64,000 nt of DNA, taken from the NCBI RefSeq assembly GCF_003478505.1, contig NZ_QUFI01000010.1:51689-115688 (forward strand), read 5' to 3'. This stretch comes from Clostridium sp. AF27-2AA (GTDB lineage: Bacteria; Bacillota; Clostridia; Lachnospirales; Lachnospiraceae). The translations under genes and the position numbers were made by a program. Under the pieces are notes generated by a model, which searched no databases, was not told the origin of the DNA, and saw only the letters and a program-made list of their open reading frames with translations. Below, piece after piece: positions 26,382-35,298 of this stretch. Position 1 is the first letter of the stretch; every line of letters begins with the position of its first letter.

Positions 26382-28400
26382 TTATTTTGTATACTCAGCC
26401 GCGATCTTGCGGATCAGCTCTAATCTCTCCGGAGCAATGTCAGAAGAAATGGTACAGTCAGCGCCGATTGCAACGCCCTTTGTGCCTGCCTCGTCGAGGA
26501 TCTTCTTAATCTCAGCTCTTAACTCTTCCTCGGTTCCGGTGTAGAGAATGCTTCCCGCTGCGTTGTCGAAGCCACCGATTACCGGCTTATCGCCAAGAAT
26601 CTTTTTGCCTTCGCCAAGGGTAATGTTCTCAGAATATACAGCCCAGTTGTAAGCTGCTACCGGGTAATCCTTATACCAGCTTAAGTTGTTGGTATATTTT
26701 CCATATCCGCAGATATGAAGGATGGTCTTATTAGAAAACTCATTGATGTAATTTAATACATCCAGATCCAGCGGCTCTACCAGCTTCTTGTGGCCTGCGT
26801 GGGTCAGCATCTTATCCTGTACGCACTGTACGCTGTAGTAAATGCCGTCGATGGAAGTCTCCTCAAACAGCTTCTTAACCAGAATCTTGGTATCCTCAGC
26901 GATGCATCTTGCAGCCTTCTCCATAACCTCCGGGCTCTCATGGAACAGTCTTACGAATTTCTTGAAATCCTCATCGTACTCCTCGAAACGAAGTCTGATA
27001 TACTGAAGCGGGGAGAAGATGTTGTAGTATTTGTATACATCATCACCGGCATGCTCGCAGATCTCTTTTACATACTCAACCTGCTTGGTGATCCACGGAT
27101 GATCCGGTCCAACGGACTCTACCTTATCCAGATCCTCAACAGAAGTGATGGTCTTGCGGCATACAGACGGATGACCGAAGAAACCATCGGACATGATCTT
27201 TAAAAAATCCGGTTTTACTTCGTCGATATACTTTTTCTGCTCAGCAACTACGGTGTTGTAGATTTCCGGATCTGCTCCGCTGTAGTGGTTATGGAAAGAT
27301 ACGAAATGATGCCAGAAGGCAGCCGGTACTCTCTCCTCGGTCTCGTTATTTAAAAATGCGTCAATTACCGCTTTTCTATCGTCTTTCATACAATTCTCCT
27401 TCTCTTTCACCTGTCTGGAAATCCAGTGGATTCTTCCGTCATTGATGTTATTCGGAATGGAACAGTCAGCGCCCATGATGTAACCGCGGTGTCCGTTTTC
27501 CTTAATAAGCTGGTCTACAAACTTGCAGACTTCCTCTTCGCTTCCGCTGTCGATCAGGGTCTGTGGGTTATTATCAAAGCCGCCCAGAACGCACTTGCCC
27601 GGGAACAGCCTGCGGCCTTCCTCAATGGTAACGCCCTCTGTAAAGGTTGCCCAGTTGTAAGCCTTAGCCTCGTAATCCTGATACCAGCTTAAGTTGTTTT
27701 TGTGATGCGCGTATCCGCAGATATGAAGAATATTGTAATCACTCAGCTTATTTGCGGTCTCCAGCACGCCAATTTCCGTCGGGCGGATCAGGCGGTCATA
27801 GGTCTCCCGGTCATACATCTTGCTCTGAATATTCTGGACACAGTAGTAAATACCATCCAGCTTTGTTTCTGTCAGAAGCTTAGATACCAGGGTCGTGATA
27901 TCTTTCTGGATCTCCATGCCGGCCTTGTGAAGCTCCTCCGGGAAATGCTCTGCAAGATATACAAAGCGGTCATATTTCAGGTCATAAAAGTCCAGACGGA
28001 TACGGATGACCTGCAGCGGCGCAAACACATTGTAGAATGTCATGACCTTATCACCAAACAGGTCTACCAGGCGGCGCACATGCTTTACCTGCTCCGTGAT
28101 CCACGGATGATCCGGGCCGATGCTCTTGATGGCAAGAAGATCCTCCGCGGTCTCCAGGTTGTTGTTCATAACCGGCGGATATCCCATAAAGCCCTCATTC
28201 ATAAGCTTCATCATATCCGGCTCAATGGTCTCAAAATAGCGTTTGTGGCCTTCTACGATCTTGTCCAGAAGCTCCGGACGCTCCAGTCCCTGGAACTGAT
28301 CCTTTCCAAGTACAAAGTGATGCCAGAATCCCATCGGGATCCGGTATGTCTCTTTATTGTCCATGGCATCTTTCAGAAGCTGCCTTCTATTCTCGCTCAT
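26382..28400 (-). CDS. Tandem UroD-family protein (two fused methyltransferase-like domains)
   Basis: 672 residues made of two full UroD/MtaA-like units of about 337 and 335 residues. Each has the same landmarks: IPMGFWHHF or VPAAFWHHF, GPDHPWIT, LDGIYYCVQ or IDGIYYSVQ, and ILHICGY. HxC in LHICGY is the zinc-type motif of corrinoid-linked methyltransferases in this superfamily, so these are more likely methyl- or group-transfer enzymes than true uroporphyrinogen decarboxylases. At the junction (27387-27403) a good AAGGAG site and ATG precede the second unit in the same frame, with no stop codon between. It is the last gene of the livJHMGF-dhaK-dhaL unit; substrate unknown. Confidence 0.85.
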   Translation of the reverse strand: MSENRRQLLKDAMDNKETYRIPMGFWHHFVLGKDQFQGLERPELLDKIVEGHKRYFETIEPDMMKLMNEGFMGYPPVMNNNLETAEDLLAIKSIGPDHPWITEQVKHVRRLVDLFGDKVMTFYNVFAPLQVIRIRLDFYDLKYDRFVYLAEHFPEELHKAGMEIQKDITTLVSKLLTETKLDGIYYCVQNIQSKMYDRETYDRLIRPTEIGVLETANKLSDYNILHICGYAHHKNNLSWYQDYEAKAYNWATFTEGVTIEEGRRLFPGKCVLGGFDNNPQTLIDSGSEEEVCKFVDQLIKENGHRGYIMGADCSIPNNINDGRIHWISRQVKEKENCMKDDRKAVIDAFLNNETEERVPAAFWHHFVSFHNHYSGADPEIYNTVVAEQKKYIDEVKPDFLKIMSDGFFGHPSVCRKTITSVEDLDKVESVGPDHPWITKQVEYVKEICEHAGDDVYKYYNIFSPLQYIRLRFEEYDEDFKKFVRLFHESPEVMEKAARCIAEDTKILVKKLFEETSIDGIYYSVQCVQDKMLTHAGHKKLVEPLDLDVLNYINEFSNKTILHICGYGKYTNNLSWYKDYPVAAYNWAVYSENITLGEGKKILGDKPVIGGFDNAAGSILYTGTEEELRAEIKKILDEAGTKGVAIGADCTISSDIAPERLELIRKIAAEYTK
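27387..27403 (-). promoter_or_regulatory. Internal ribosome-binding site and start codon at the UroD domain junction
   Basis: GAGAAGGAGAATTGTATG lies exactly at the boundary between the two UroD units and is in frame with both. It looks like the start of a once-separate second gene whose upstream stop codon was lost, or a site that also yields the second domain alone. Confidence 0.6.
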
Positions 28401-28424
28401 ATATACTGCGACTCCTTACTTTTA

Positions 28425-29075
28425 TTATTCGGTAATTTTTCCTGCTGCGTAATCCATCAGGGTAGCGATCTGGTAAGACATGGTAACAGCACCCGGATCC
28501 AGATGTCCAAGGCCACGGTTTGCCTGATAGCTTGCACGTCCTCTGATTGCTTCCATGTTCTTGGTATTCTCTGCGCCGTCCTCTGCAGCCTTCTTAACCA
28601 GATCACATAACTCTGCAGACGGGGTTCCGTTTGCCAGGCACTCTTCATACTTCTTAACTGCAGGTGCCAGGGAATCGATCATGGTCTTGTAGCCTTCCTT
28701 TGCCTGACCTCTCGCTACGATGGCATCCAGCATTGCCTTCAATACAGTGCACAGCTCTGCATCATGAAGAACCTCAATTCCCTTTAACGCCTTTGCTGCA
28801 GCAATGTAAGCACTTCCGTATAATACGCCTGAAGATCCGCCGATTACAGACATCATAATCTTACCGATCTCTTTGAACTCATCAGAAAGCTCCATGGTTT
28901 CCAGACGATCAACATTTTTTACAAGATTCTCAAAGCCCATATTGATGTTGGTCCAGTGATCACCATCACCGGTCACACTGTCCAGCTCTGTGATATAGTC
29001 ACCTTTGGAATGGATCAGCTCATAGGCCAGCTTGATATATTCTGCGTAATCCTTTGCGGTTAAAGTAAAGCTCAT
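28425..29075 (-). CDS. dhaL: DhaL: ADP-binding subunit of dihydroxyacetone kinase
   Basis: 216 residues, all-helical DhaL fold. The metal-binding aspartates are present as Asp32, Asp37 and Asp39 in LDSVTGDGDHWTN; the residue after His is Trp where Gly is usual. GGSSGVLYGS forms the nucleotide loop. In PTS-type systems DhaL transfers phosphate from DhaM to the substrate on DhaK. No dhaM is in this window. It lies 15 bp downstream of dhaK and 24 bp upstream of the UroD gene. Confidence 0.92.
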   Translation of the reverse strand: MSFTLTAKDYAEYIKLAYELIHSKGDYITELDSVTGDGDHWTNINMGFENLVKNVDRLETMELSDEFKEIGKIMMSVIGGSSGVLYGSAYIAAAKALKGIEVLHDAELCTVLKAMLDAIVARGQAKEGYKTMIDSLAPAVKKYEECLANGTPSAELCDLVKKAAEDGAENTKNMEAIRGRASYQANRGLGHLDPGAVTMSYQIATLMDYAAGKITE

Positions 29076-29090
29076 CGTTTATTCCCTCCT

Positions 29091-30080
29091 TCAGATTTTC
29101 AGTGCCGGGGTGTCACACGGAGCATCCAGCAGTTCTTTTAATTCATCATCCAGCTTCATCAGGGTAACAGAAGCACCGGTCATGTCGATCGAAGTGCAGT
29201 AGTTTCCTACAAAAGTGCGGTATGCCTTAATGCCCTTTTCCTCCAGGATCTTCTGTACCTCCAGATTCAGGATGTAAAGCTCCATTAACGGGGTACCGCC
29301 AAGGCCATTTACCAGAACTGCAACTTCGCTGCCGGAATAATCATAATCATCCAGAATGCGTCCTACCAGAATCTCTGCGATTTCCTTTGCGCTCTTGATC
29401 TTGGTAGTCTCAACGCCCTGCTCACCATGGATTCCCATGCCGATCTCGATCTCGTCGTCTGCGATCTGAAAACCAGGCTTTCCAACTGCCGGAAGAATGC
29501 ACGGTGTCATGGCAACACCCATGGTACGGATATTGCGGACTGCCTTTTCTGCTGCTGCCTTTACCTCTGCGAGGCTTGCCCCCTGCTCTGCCTTTGCACC
29601 TGCGATCTTATGTACAAAGACGGTTCCTGCGATACCTCTTCTGCCTGTTCCCTCTTCTCTGTCCGGAACTGCAACGTCATCCTTTACGATAACCTGGGCA
29701 ACCTCAATATCGTCCATCTCTGCAAGATCTGCAGAAAGGCCAAAGTTCATAATATCACCGGAGTAGTTTTTGATTACCATCAGTACGCCTTTTCCGCAGG
29801 AAACCTGCTCAATGGCACTGCCGATACGGTCCGGGCTCGGAGAAGAGAATACATTTCCGGAAATTGCTGCATCCAGCATACCTTTTCCTACAAAGCCTGC
29901 GTGCAGCGGCTCATGGCCTGCTCCGCCTCCGGAGATCACTGCCACCTTATCCGTCTTTTTCTCTTTTCTGCTGATGACCTCCATCTTCGGAGTGTAAACC
30001 AGCTTATCCGGATAAGCTGCCTGCATTCCCATCAGTGCCTCACTTACTACATCAGTCGGATTGTTGATAATCTTTTTCAT
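29091..30080 (-). CDS. dhaK: DhaK: dihydroxyacetone kinase substrate-binding subunit
   Basis: 329 residues. Using the start at 30080 (MKKIINNP, after AAAGGATG), the residues known from E. coli DhaK fall at the same numbers: His56 in GAGHEP, Asp109 in NYSGD and the covalent substrate-binding His218 in GIHGEQG. The subunit should be active on a dihydroxyacetone-like ketone or aldehyde. It follows livF by 21 bp, which ties the kinase to the import system and suggests the imported compound yields a triose-like product. Confidence 0.93.
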   Translation of the reverse strand: MKKIINNPTDVVSEALMGMQAAYPDKLVYTPKMEVISRKEKKTDKVAVISGGGAGHEPLHAGFVGKGMLDAAISGNVFSSPSPDRIGSAIEQVSCGKGVLMVIKNYSGDIMNFGLSADLAEMDDIEVAQVIVKDDVAVPDREEGTGRRGIAGTVFVHKIAGAKAEQGASLAEVKAAAEKAVRNIRTMGVAMTPCILPAVGKPGFQIADDEIEIGMGIHGEQGVETTKIKSAKEIAEILVGRILDDYDYSGSEVAVLVNGLGGTPLMELYILNLEVQKILEEKGIKAYRTFVGNYCTSIDMTGASVTLMKLDDELKELLDAPCDTPALKI

Positions 30081-30101
30081 AACATACATCCTTTCATAGT
30101 T

Positions 30102-30812
30102 TTATGCCATACCGAGATAAGCTTTCTTTACCATCGGATTGTTTGCAATGTCACTGGCTTTGCCAGACATACTTACGAGACCATTCTCCAATACATAGGC
30201 TCTCTGCGAAACCTGAAGCGCCATATTTGCGTTCTGTTCGATCAGAAGAACCGTAACCCCCTGTTTGTTGATCTTTTCGATCATGCCGAAGATCATCTCT
30301 ACAAAGTTCGGAGCAAGTCCAAGGGACGGCTCGTCTAACAGGATCATCTTCGGGTTTGACATCAGCGCCCGTCCTACAGCCAGCATCTGCTGCTCACCAC
30401 CAGATAAGGTACCGGCCTGCTGCGTGATACGTTCTTTCAGACGCGGGAATAATTCATAAACCCTTTCGTAGGATTCTTTAATCTTGTTCTCGTCTTTTAC
30501 AACAAATGCACCAATACGCAGGTTTTCTTCTACGGTAAGCTCTGGGAACACCTCACGTCCCTCTGGAGAAATACCGATTCCTTCTTTTGTCATTGCATGT
30601 GCAGGTACATGCGTAATATCTTTTCCATCAAATGTAATCGTACCGCTGCTCGATTTTACGATGCCGACGATAGAATTTACAAGCGTTGTTTTTCCGGCGC
30701 CGTTACTGCCGATCAGGCAGACGATCTCTCCCTCATTTACTTCCAGGCTGATTCCCTTTAAGGCGTGGATCGCGCCGTAGTTGGTGTGCAGATCCTCAAT
30801 TTTTAGCAGCAT
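30102..30812 (-). CDS. livF: Branched-chain amino-acid-type ABC ATPase LivF
   Basis: 236 residues with Walker A GSNGAGKTT, signature LSGGEQQMLAVGRAL, Walker B MILLDEPSLGLAP and the LivF-type ending. The start at 30812 (MLLKIEDLHTNYGAI) overlaps the end of livG by 17 bp. It energises the Liv-type importer whose real ligand need not be an amino acid. Confidence 0.93.
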   Translation of the reverse strand: MLLKIEDLHTNYGAIHALKGISLEVNEGEIVCLIGSNGAGKTTLVNSIVGIVKSSSGTITFDGKDITHVPAHAMTKEGIGISPEGREVFPELTVEENLRIGAFVVKDENKIKESYERVYELFPRLKERITQQAGTLSGGEQQMLAVGRALMSNPKMILLDEPSLGLAPNFVEMIFGMIEKINKQGVTVLLIEQNANMALQVSQRAYVLENGLVSMSGKASDIANNPMVKKAYLGMA

Positions 30813-31584
30813 TATTCGAACCTCCCAGATATACGTCGATAACCTTCTGATTCTTTGCGATCTCTTCCGGAAGTCCTTCCGCGATCGGTTTTCCATGGTC
30901 AATTACATAAATACGGTCTGAAATATTCATAACTACACTCATATCATGCTCGATCATAAGAACAGTGTAACCCTGCTTTTTCAAAAGTCTAATGAATTCC
31001 ATCAATTCGTGGGACTCCTGCGGGTTCATGCCTGCTGCCGGCTCATCTAACAAGATCAGCTTTGCGCCGGTAGCGATCGCACGGGCGATTTCCAGCTTTC
31101 TCTGATCACCATAAGGCAGGTTCGATGCATAATCATCTTTTCTGTCGTAAAGCCCTACTTCCTTCAGAACCTTCAGCGCATCATAGGTAATTGCATCTTC
31201 CTCTTCTCTGAATTTCTTTGTTCTGAAAATGGAAGAAGCCAGGTCGTACTTTGTTTTGATATGTGCACCTACCAGTACATTTTCGATTACTCTCATATCC
31301 GAGAAAAGGCGAATGTTCTGGAATGTTCTGGAAATACCTTTTTTTACAATATCTCTCGGGTTAATGCTCTGGATTTCCTCACCCTTGAATTTGATCGTGC
31401 CCTCATCAACTTTATAAACTCCGGTCAGCATGTTGAATACGGTCGTTTTTCCTGCTCCGTTCGGTCCGATAATACTGATGACTTCACCCTCGTGAACCTT
31501 GAAGCTTACATTTTCCACCGCAACAATGCCGCCGAATCGTTTCGTTATTCCATTGACCTCTAATAACAAATCTTCTCTAGCCAT
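30796..31584 (-). CDS. livG: Branched-chain amino-acid-type ABC ATPase LivG
   Basis: 262 residues with Walker A GPNGAGKTT, the LivG insert region (FQNIRLFSDMRVIENVLVG), Walker B LILLDEPAAGMNP and the switch EHDMSVVM. The start at 31584 is set by GGAGG four bases upstream. It follows livM by 30 bp. Confidence 0.93.
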   Translation of the reverse strand: MAREDLLLEVNGITKRFGGIVAVENVSFKVHEGEVISIIGPNGAGKTTVFNMLTGVYKVDEGTIKFKGEEIQSINPRDIVKKGISRTFQNIRLFSDMRVIENVLVGAHIKTKYDLASSIFRTKKFREEEDAITYDALKVLKEVGLYDRKDDYASNLPYGDQRKLEIARAIATGAKLILLDEPAAGMNPQESHELMEFIRLLKKQGYTVLMIEHDMSVVMNISDRIYVIDHGKPIAEGLPEEIAKNQKVIDVYLGGSNNAAKN

Positions 31585-31614
31585 TGTGCCTCCATCCGTT
31601 ACCAACTCGTTCTT

Positions 31615-32640
31615 TTACGCGTTTGCCTCTTCTCCGTTTATCTTCGCCTGAACCTTTTTGGATAATTTATAAGGTAAGGAAGATTTCCAGCCCAGCAATC
31701 CTTCCGGACGGAAACGCATCATCAGGACTAAGATAACACCATAAAGAACGAAGCGGTATTTCATAAGGCTTCTGGAAACCTCCGGGAAAGCAACCAGAAC
31801 GATTGCTCCTACGTACATGCCTCTGAGAGTTCCCATGCCGCCTAAAATAACGATACTTAAAATCAGGGTTGAAACATCAAAGTTAAATGTATTCGGATCG
31901 ATGTAACCGATCAGGGAAGAATACAATGCTCCGCCCAGTGCACAGATCATGGCAGAAACAACAAATGCCAGGATCTTGTATTTTGTGATATTGATTCCCA
32001 TCATGGTGCTGGCCATTTCATCTGTCTTGATCGCTCTGAGCGCTCTTCCGGTCTTAGACTGGATCAGTGCCTTACAGAACAGGGAGATCAGCACGATCAT
32101 GATCAGAATCAGGAAATACATACCATTGTTTGCCACCGTAAGCTTAATACCGAAAATCTGCGGCTTCGGGATATTTTTAACACCAAGTGTACCATTCGTT
32201 ACACTCTGCCAGTTCATCAGAACCATCTTGACGATCTCACCAAATCCCAGGGTGATAATAGAAAGGTACGTTCCGGTTACACGTAAGGTAGGCAGTCCGA
32301 CTAATACACCGATCACTGCGGCCAGCAGCATACCTGCCAGCATAGCCGGGAAGAATGACCAGCCCAACGTTACAGCCAGAAGAGAGGCCGTATAAGCACC
32401 GATTGCAACAAAGCCTGCATGTCCCAGAGAAACCAGGCCGGTATATCCAGTCAGGATATTCAATCCAAGTCCCAGGATGGCATAGCATCCGATTTTCGCA
32501 ACAACAGTCAGAAAATACTGGTTCTTTACCACAAACGGCAGCGCAATAAGAATGACAGCCAGAACTCCCCAAAGGATCTTTGCATTCTTCGAAGTAAACT
32601 GTTCAAACGAAGAAAGCATTGTTTTATTATCTTTTTTCAT
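31615..32640 (-). CDS. livM: Branched-chain amino-acid-type ABC permease LivM
   Basis: 341 residues with about ten hydrophobic helices and the LivM blocks LGLNILTGYTGLVSLGHAGF and RVTGTYLSIITLGFGEI. It pairs with LivH to form the channel. It lies 29 bp after livH. Confidence 0.93.
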   Translation of the reverse strand: MKKDNKTMLSSFEQFTSKNAKILWGVLAVILIALPFVVKNQYFLTVVAKIGCYAILGLGLNILTGYTGLVSLGHAGFVAIGAYTASLLAVTLGWSFFPAMLAGMLLAAVIGVLVGLPTLRVTGTYLSIITLGFGEIVKMVLMNWQSVTNGTLGVKNIPKPQIFGIKLTVANNGMYFLILIMIVLISLFCKALIQSKTGRALRAIKTDEMASTMMGINITKYKILAFVVSAMICALGGALYSSLIGYIDPNTFNFDVSTLILSIVILGGMGTLRGMYVGAIVLVAFPEVSRSLMKYRFVLYGVILVLMMRFRPEGLLGWKSSLPYKLSKKVQAKINGEEANA

Positions 32641-32669
32641 CTCTATCCTCCAAGTTTCGTCACTGTGTC

Positions 32670-33548
32670 TTATACCTTAGTGATACCCTTCTTACCGAAC
32701 AGACCGTTCGGACGAATGATCAGCACCAGGATCAAAATGATAAATGCTACAGAGTCGCGGTAGGTAGAACCAAAGAAGGTAACTGCCATACACTCAGAAA
32801 CACCGATGATCAGACCGCCAAGGATTGCACCCGGCAGGCTTCCGATACCTCCAAGAACTGCAGCCGCGAATGCCTTTAAGCCGGCCATAAATCCCATATT
32901 CGGGTAAACAATCTCATAATAACCGCCAACCAGAGCACCTGCAAGAGTTGCAGATACACCTGCGAGGAAGAATGTAAAGCTGATAACAAAGTTTACATCG
33001 ATTCCCATCATCTTTGCTGCTTTTGCATTCTGCTGACTGGCTCTCATAGCCAGACCAATCTTGGTTTTGAATACGATAAATACCAGAATCAGCATCAGAA
33101 CAACAGAAACCACACACATCATAACCTGGGTCAGAGTAATGGAAACTTTGCCAAGCTTGATCATGCCGTAACCAAAAATGTTCGGGAAGTTTCTTTTTTC
33201 TGAACCGATAAAAACAATCAGGAGATTTGTGATAATGTTGGAAATACCGATAGTGGTAATCAGAGATGCGATAGGCGGTGAGCCTTTTTTACGAAGAGGT
33301 TCCAGTGCGATCTTATCAATCATGATGCCCAACGCACCAGTTACTAACATACTTAAAAGAATCCCTGGTACAATGCCGAATTTCATGCTGACAATGAATA
33401 CCATTGCAATTTCCGCGCCGAACGCGTAAATGGAACCATGTGAGAAATTGACCAGTCGAAGGATTCCGAATACGAGCGAATAGCCGACTGCTATTAACGC
33501 ATATCCCATTCCCAGGGCTAAACCATTAAAAACCTGTTGAGCAAGCAT
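32670..33548 (-). CDS. livH: Branched-chain amino-acid-type ABC permease LivH
   Basis: 292 residues with about eight helices and the typical N-terminus FNGLALGMGYALIAVGYSLVFG and the AFAAAVLGGIGSLPGA loop. The start at 33548 is preceded by AAAGGAGCCACA. It is separated from livJ by a strong stem-loop. Confidence 0.93.
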   Translation of the reverse strand: MLAQQVFNGLALGMGYALIAVGYSLVFGILRLVNFSHGSIYAFGAEIAMVFIVSMKFGIVPGILLSMLVTGALGIMIDKIALEPLRKKGSPPIASLITTIGISNIITNLLIVFIGSEKRNFPNIFGYGMIKLGKVSITLTQVMMCVVSVVLMLILVFIVFKTKIGLAMRASQQNAKAAKMMGIDVNFVISFTFFLAGVSATLAGALVGGYYEIVYPNMGFMAGLKAFAAAVLGGIGSLPGAILGGLIIGVSECMAVTFFGSTYRDSVAFIILILVLIIRPNGLFGKKGITKV

Positions 33549-33570
33549 TGTGGCTCCTTTCAAAGATACC

Positions 33571-33600
33571 GGGAGCCGGAAAGCACGCTTTCCGGCTCCC
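33571..33600 (-). other. Stem-loop between livJ and livH
   Basis: GGGAGCCGGAAAGC and GCTTTCCGGCTCCC form a perfect 14-bp stem with a 2-base loop, without a T-run. In such operons it usually stabilises the binding-protein mRNA and lowers readthrough into the permease genes. Confidence 0.7.
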
Positions 33601-33632
33601 TTAGATGTACTTACATGAATTGTCGCTTTCGT

Positions 33633-34859
33633 TTATTTCATTTTTACGAATTTGCCATCTTCGATGGTTACTTTTACGAATTCCTTATCTACATCACCGT
33701 TGGAGTCAAACTTGGTCTGACCGGTAACACCCGGATAATCAACATTGTAAAGTGCGTCTTTTACTTTGTCAGACTCGGTAGTTCCTGCATCCTCGATTGC
33801 GGTAAGCAGCATACCTACGGAATCGTATGCCTGAGAGGTCAGTGCAGACGGTGCGCTGCCGTAAACATCGGTGTACTGTTTTACATATGCCTGGATCTCA
33901 GGATCATCGGAATCTGCGAAGAAGATAACCGGGAAGCATACGCCGTTTACTGCGCTTCCGCCCAGCTCAAGAAGCTGCTGGCTGTAAGCGTTGGAGAATG
34001 CAATGATAGTAACATCCGGGTTAACCTGCTTGTACTGCTTTGCAACCGGTGCTACCAGGTTGTACATACCACAGCAGATAACTGCCTCTGCGCCAGCTTC
34101 GTTCAGCTTTGCGATTGCTGCGGAGTAGTCATCAGAACCCTCCATAACTTCCTCGTGAGCTACAACCTTAACACCCTTATCACTCATACCATCAATGATG
34201 TCGGTGATGATCTTGGAGGTATTGGTTCCCCAGTCAGTCATAATGGAAATGATACCAATATTTTTCTTTCCAAGGTCATTCACTGCAATGTCAACACTCG
34301 CACCACCCTCTTTAGAAATAACGGTGTTGTTTCTGAAAATATAATCACCGATAGAGGAATAATCCGGATGGGAAGAGGACGGGGAAATTTCGATCACGCC
34401 GTTCTCCTGATAGATCGGAGCTGCTGTCATACATACGCCGGAAGCGAAATGTCCGATCACACCTGCGATGTTATCTTTGTCAGATACGATCTTCTGTGCG
34501 ATGGTGGTTGCTTCCTCTGAGGTGTTCTTATCGTCGTACTCTACGATCTGAACCTCTCTGCCAAGGCATCCGCCGTTATCGTTCCACTTCTGGGCCATAA
34601 GCTTTGCTGCGTTTGCGAAGCCGATACCATACTCAGAGTTATCTCCAGTCATCGGTGCTGCGACTGCAATGGTGATCGGGTTGGAAGTATCCAGATCACT
34701 GCTGCCGCCCTCTGCTGCTGCAGAAGTATCGGCTGCTGCATCCTTCTGTGCTGCAGTGGTTTCCGGGGTGCTGCTGCTCTGTGAACCGCCGGAGCAGGCT
34801 GTGGTCAGCGCCATAGCTGCCGCGAGTGTCAGTGAGACTGCAAGATTTCTTTTCTTCAT
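33633..34859 (-). CDS. livJ: Liv-type ABC substrate-binding lipoprotein
   Basis: 408 residues. The lipobox is LTTAC (Cys22), followed by a Ser/Ala/Thr linker and a periplasmic-binding type I domain (ITIAVAAPMTGDNSEYGIG, YDDKNTSEEATTIAQKIVSD, SPSSSHPD). This class binds branched-chain amino acids, amides, urea or other small polar compounds. It is the first gene of an eight-gene unit ending with the UroD fusion, which suggests a ligand other than leucine. Confidence 0.92.
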   Translation of the reverse strand: MKKRNLAVSLTLAAAMALTTACSGGSQSSSTPETTAAQKDAAADTSAAAEGGSSDLDTSNPITIAVAAPMTGDNSEYGIGFANAAKLMAQKWNDNGGCLGREVQIVEYDDKNTSEEATTIAQKIVSDKDNIAGVIGHFASGVCMTAAPIYQENGVIEISPSSSHPDYSSIGDYIFRNNTVISKEGGASVDIAVNDLGKKNIGIISIMTDWGTNTSKIITDIIDGMSDKGVKVVAHEEVMEGSDDYSAAIAKLNEAGAEAVICCGMYNLVAPVAKQYKQVNPDVTIIAFSNAYSQQLLELGGSAVNGVCFPVIFFADSDDPEIQAYVKQYTDVYGSAPSALTSQAYDSVGMLLTAIEDAGTTESDKVKDALYNVDYPGVTGQTKFDSNGDVDKEFVKVTIEDGKFVKMK

Positions 34860-34918
34860 ACTTTGTTCCTCCTTATTTTATGGATCACGTTGTCCAAATT
34901 TTTATTTTCGATGTTTTA

Positions 34919-34947
34919 ATTTTACAATTTCGCATCAATAATGTCAA
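34919..34947 (-). promoter_or_regulatory. Promoter of the livJ operon
   Basis: TTGACA and TAAAAT are spaced 17 bp on the minus strand, about 60 bp upstream of livJ. The 438-bp gap from 34860 to 35298 holds this promoter and, further away, the small transcription unit at 35143-35271. I see nothing else in it. Confidence 0.8.
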
Positions 34948-35142
34948 TGTCGTTTGTGCATTTTGTTCACCTTCGTGGTTTCTGCATGGTTTTCATTTGT
35001 TTTATTTGCATGATTTATTGCATTCTCACAAAGTCTTTTCATATGTTTGTGTCATTTTGAGACACAGTGGATCATGGGCTCGCAAATTAAGGCGGCAATT
35101 CTTCAATAAACGTTCCTCCTGTCATAAAAATCCTGTTATTAT

Positions 35143-35236
35143 AAAAAAACCGCCATGCTCCCGTTTCCAGAAACATGACGGCATTGTCTCCTCGCTGCAG
35201 TTTTTAATTATGTCAGACAAATTAAATTTCATCGTT
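35143..35236 (-). ncRNA. Candidate small RNA (about 94 nt) with its own promoter and terminator
   Basis: A consensus promoter at 35243-35271 points into a short stretch that ends in a textbook terminator: CATGACGGC pairs with CCGCCATG (35150-35182) and seven T residues follow on the minus strand (35149-35143). The unit lies between the MATE gene and the livJ promoter. A 42-codon frame starts inside it (MKFNLSDIIK...) but has a poor ribosome-binding site and runs through the terminator. The hairpin may simply terminate the MATE transcript; the promoter argues for a separate RNA. Confidence 0.45.
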
Positions 35237-35242
35237 GTATCT

Positions 35243-35271
35243 TTTATACATCATTTATTTTTTTCTGTCAA
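35243..35271 (-). promoter_or_regulatory. Promoter of the candidate small RNA
   Basis: TTGACA (35271-35266) and TATAAA (35248-35243) are spaced exactly 17 bp on the minus strand, 28 bp beyond the MATE stop codon. No protein gene begins within the next 380 bp on this strand. Confidence 0.6.
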
Positions 35272-35298
35272 GAACTCGAGATGTAAATTATTATCTTT

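Noticed and set aside
26382-28400. Calling the UroD fusion a haem-biosynthesis HemE
   Set aside because: No other haem genes are nearby; the HxC motif, duplication and operon context fit corrinoid-type methyltransferase relatives better.
33537-34520. 327-codon plus-strand frame opposite livJ, and similar long antisense frames (14867-15742, 21760-22749, 27702-28610)
   Set aside because: All lie exactly opposite well-supported genes, lack ribosome-binding sites, and have low-complexity His/Cys/Arg-rich translations typical of antisense shadows.
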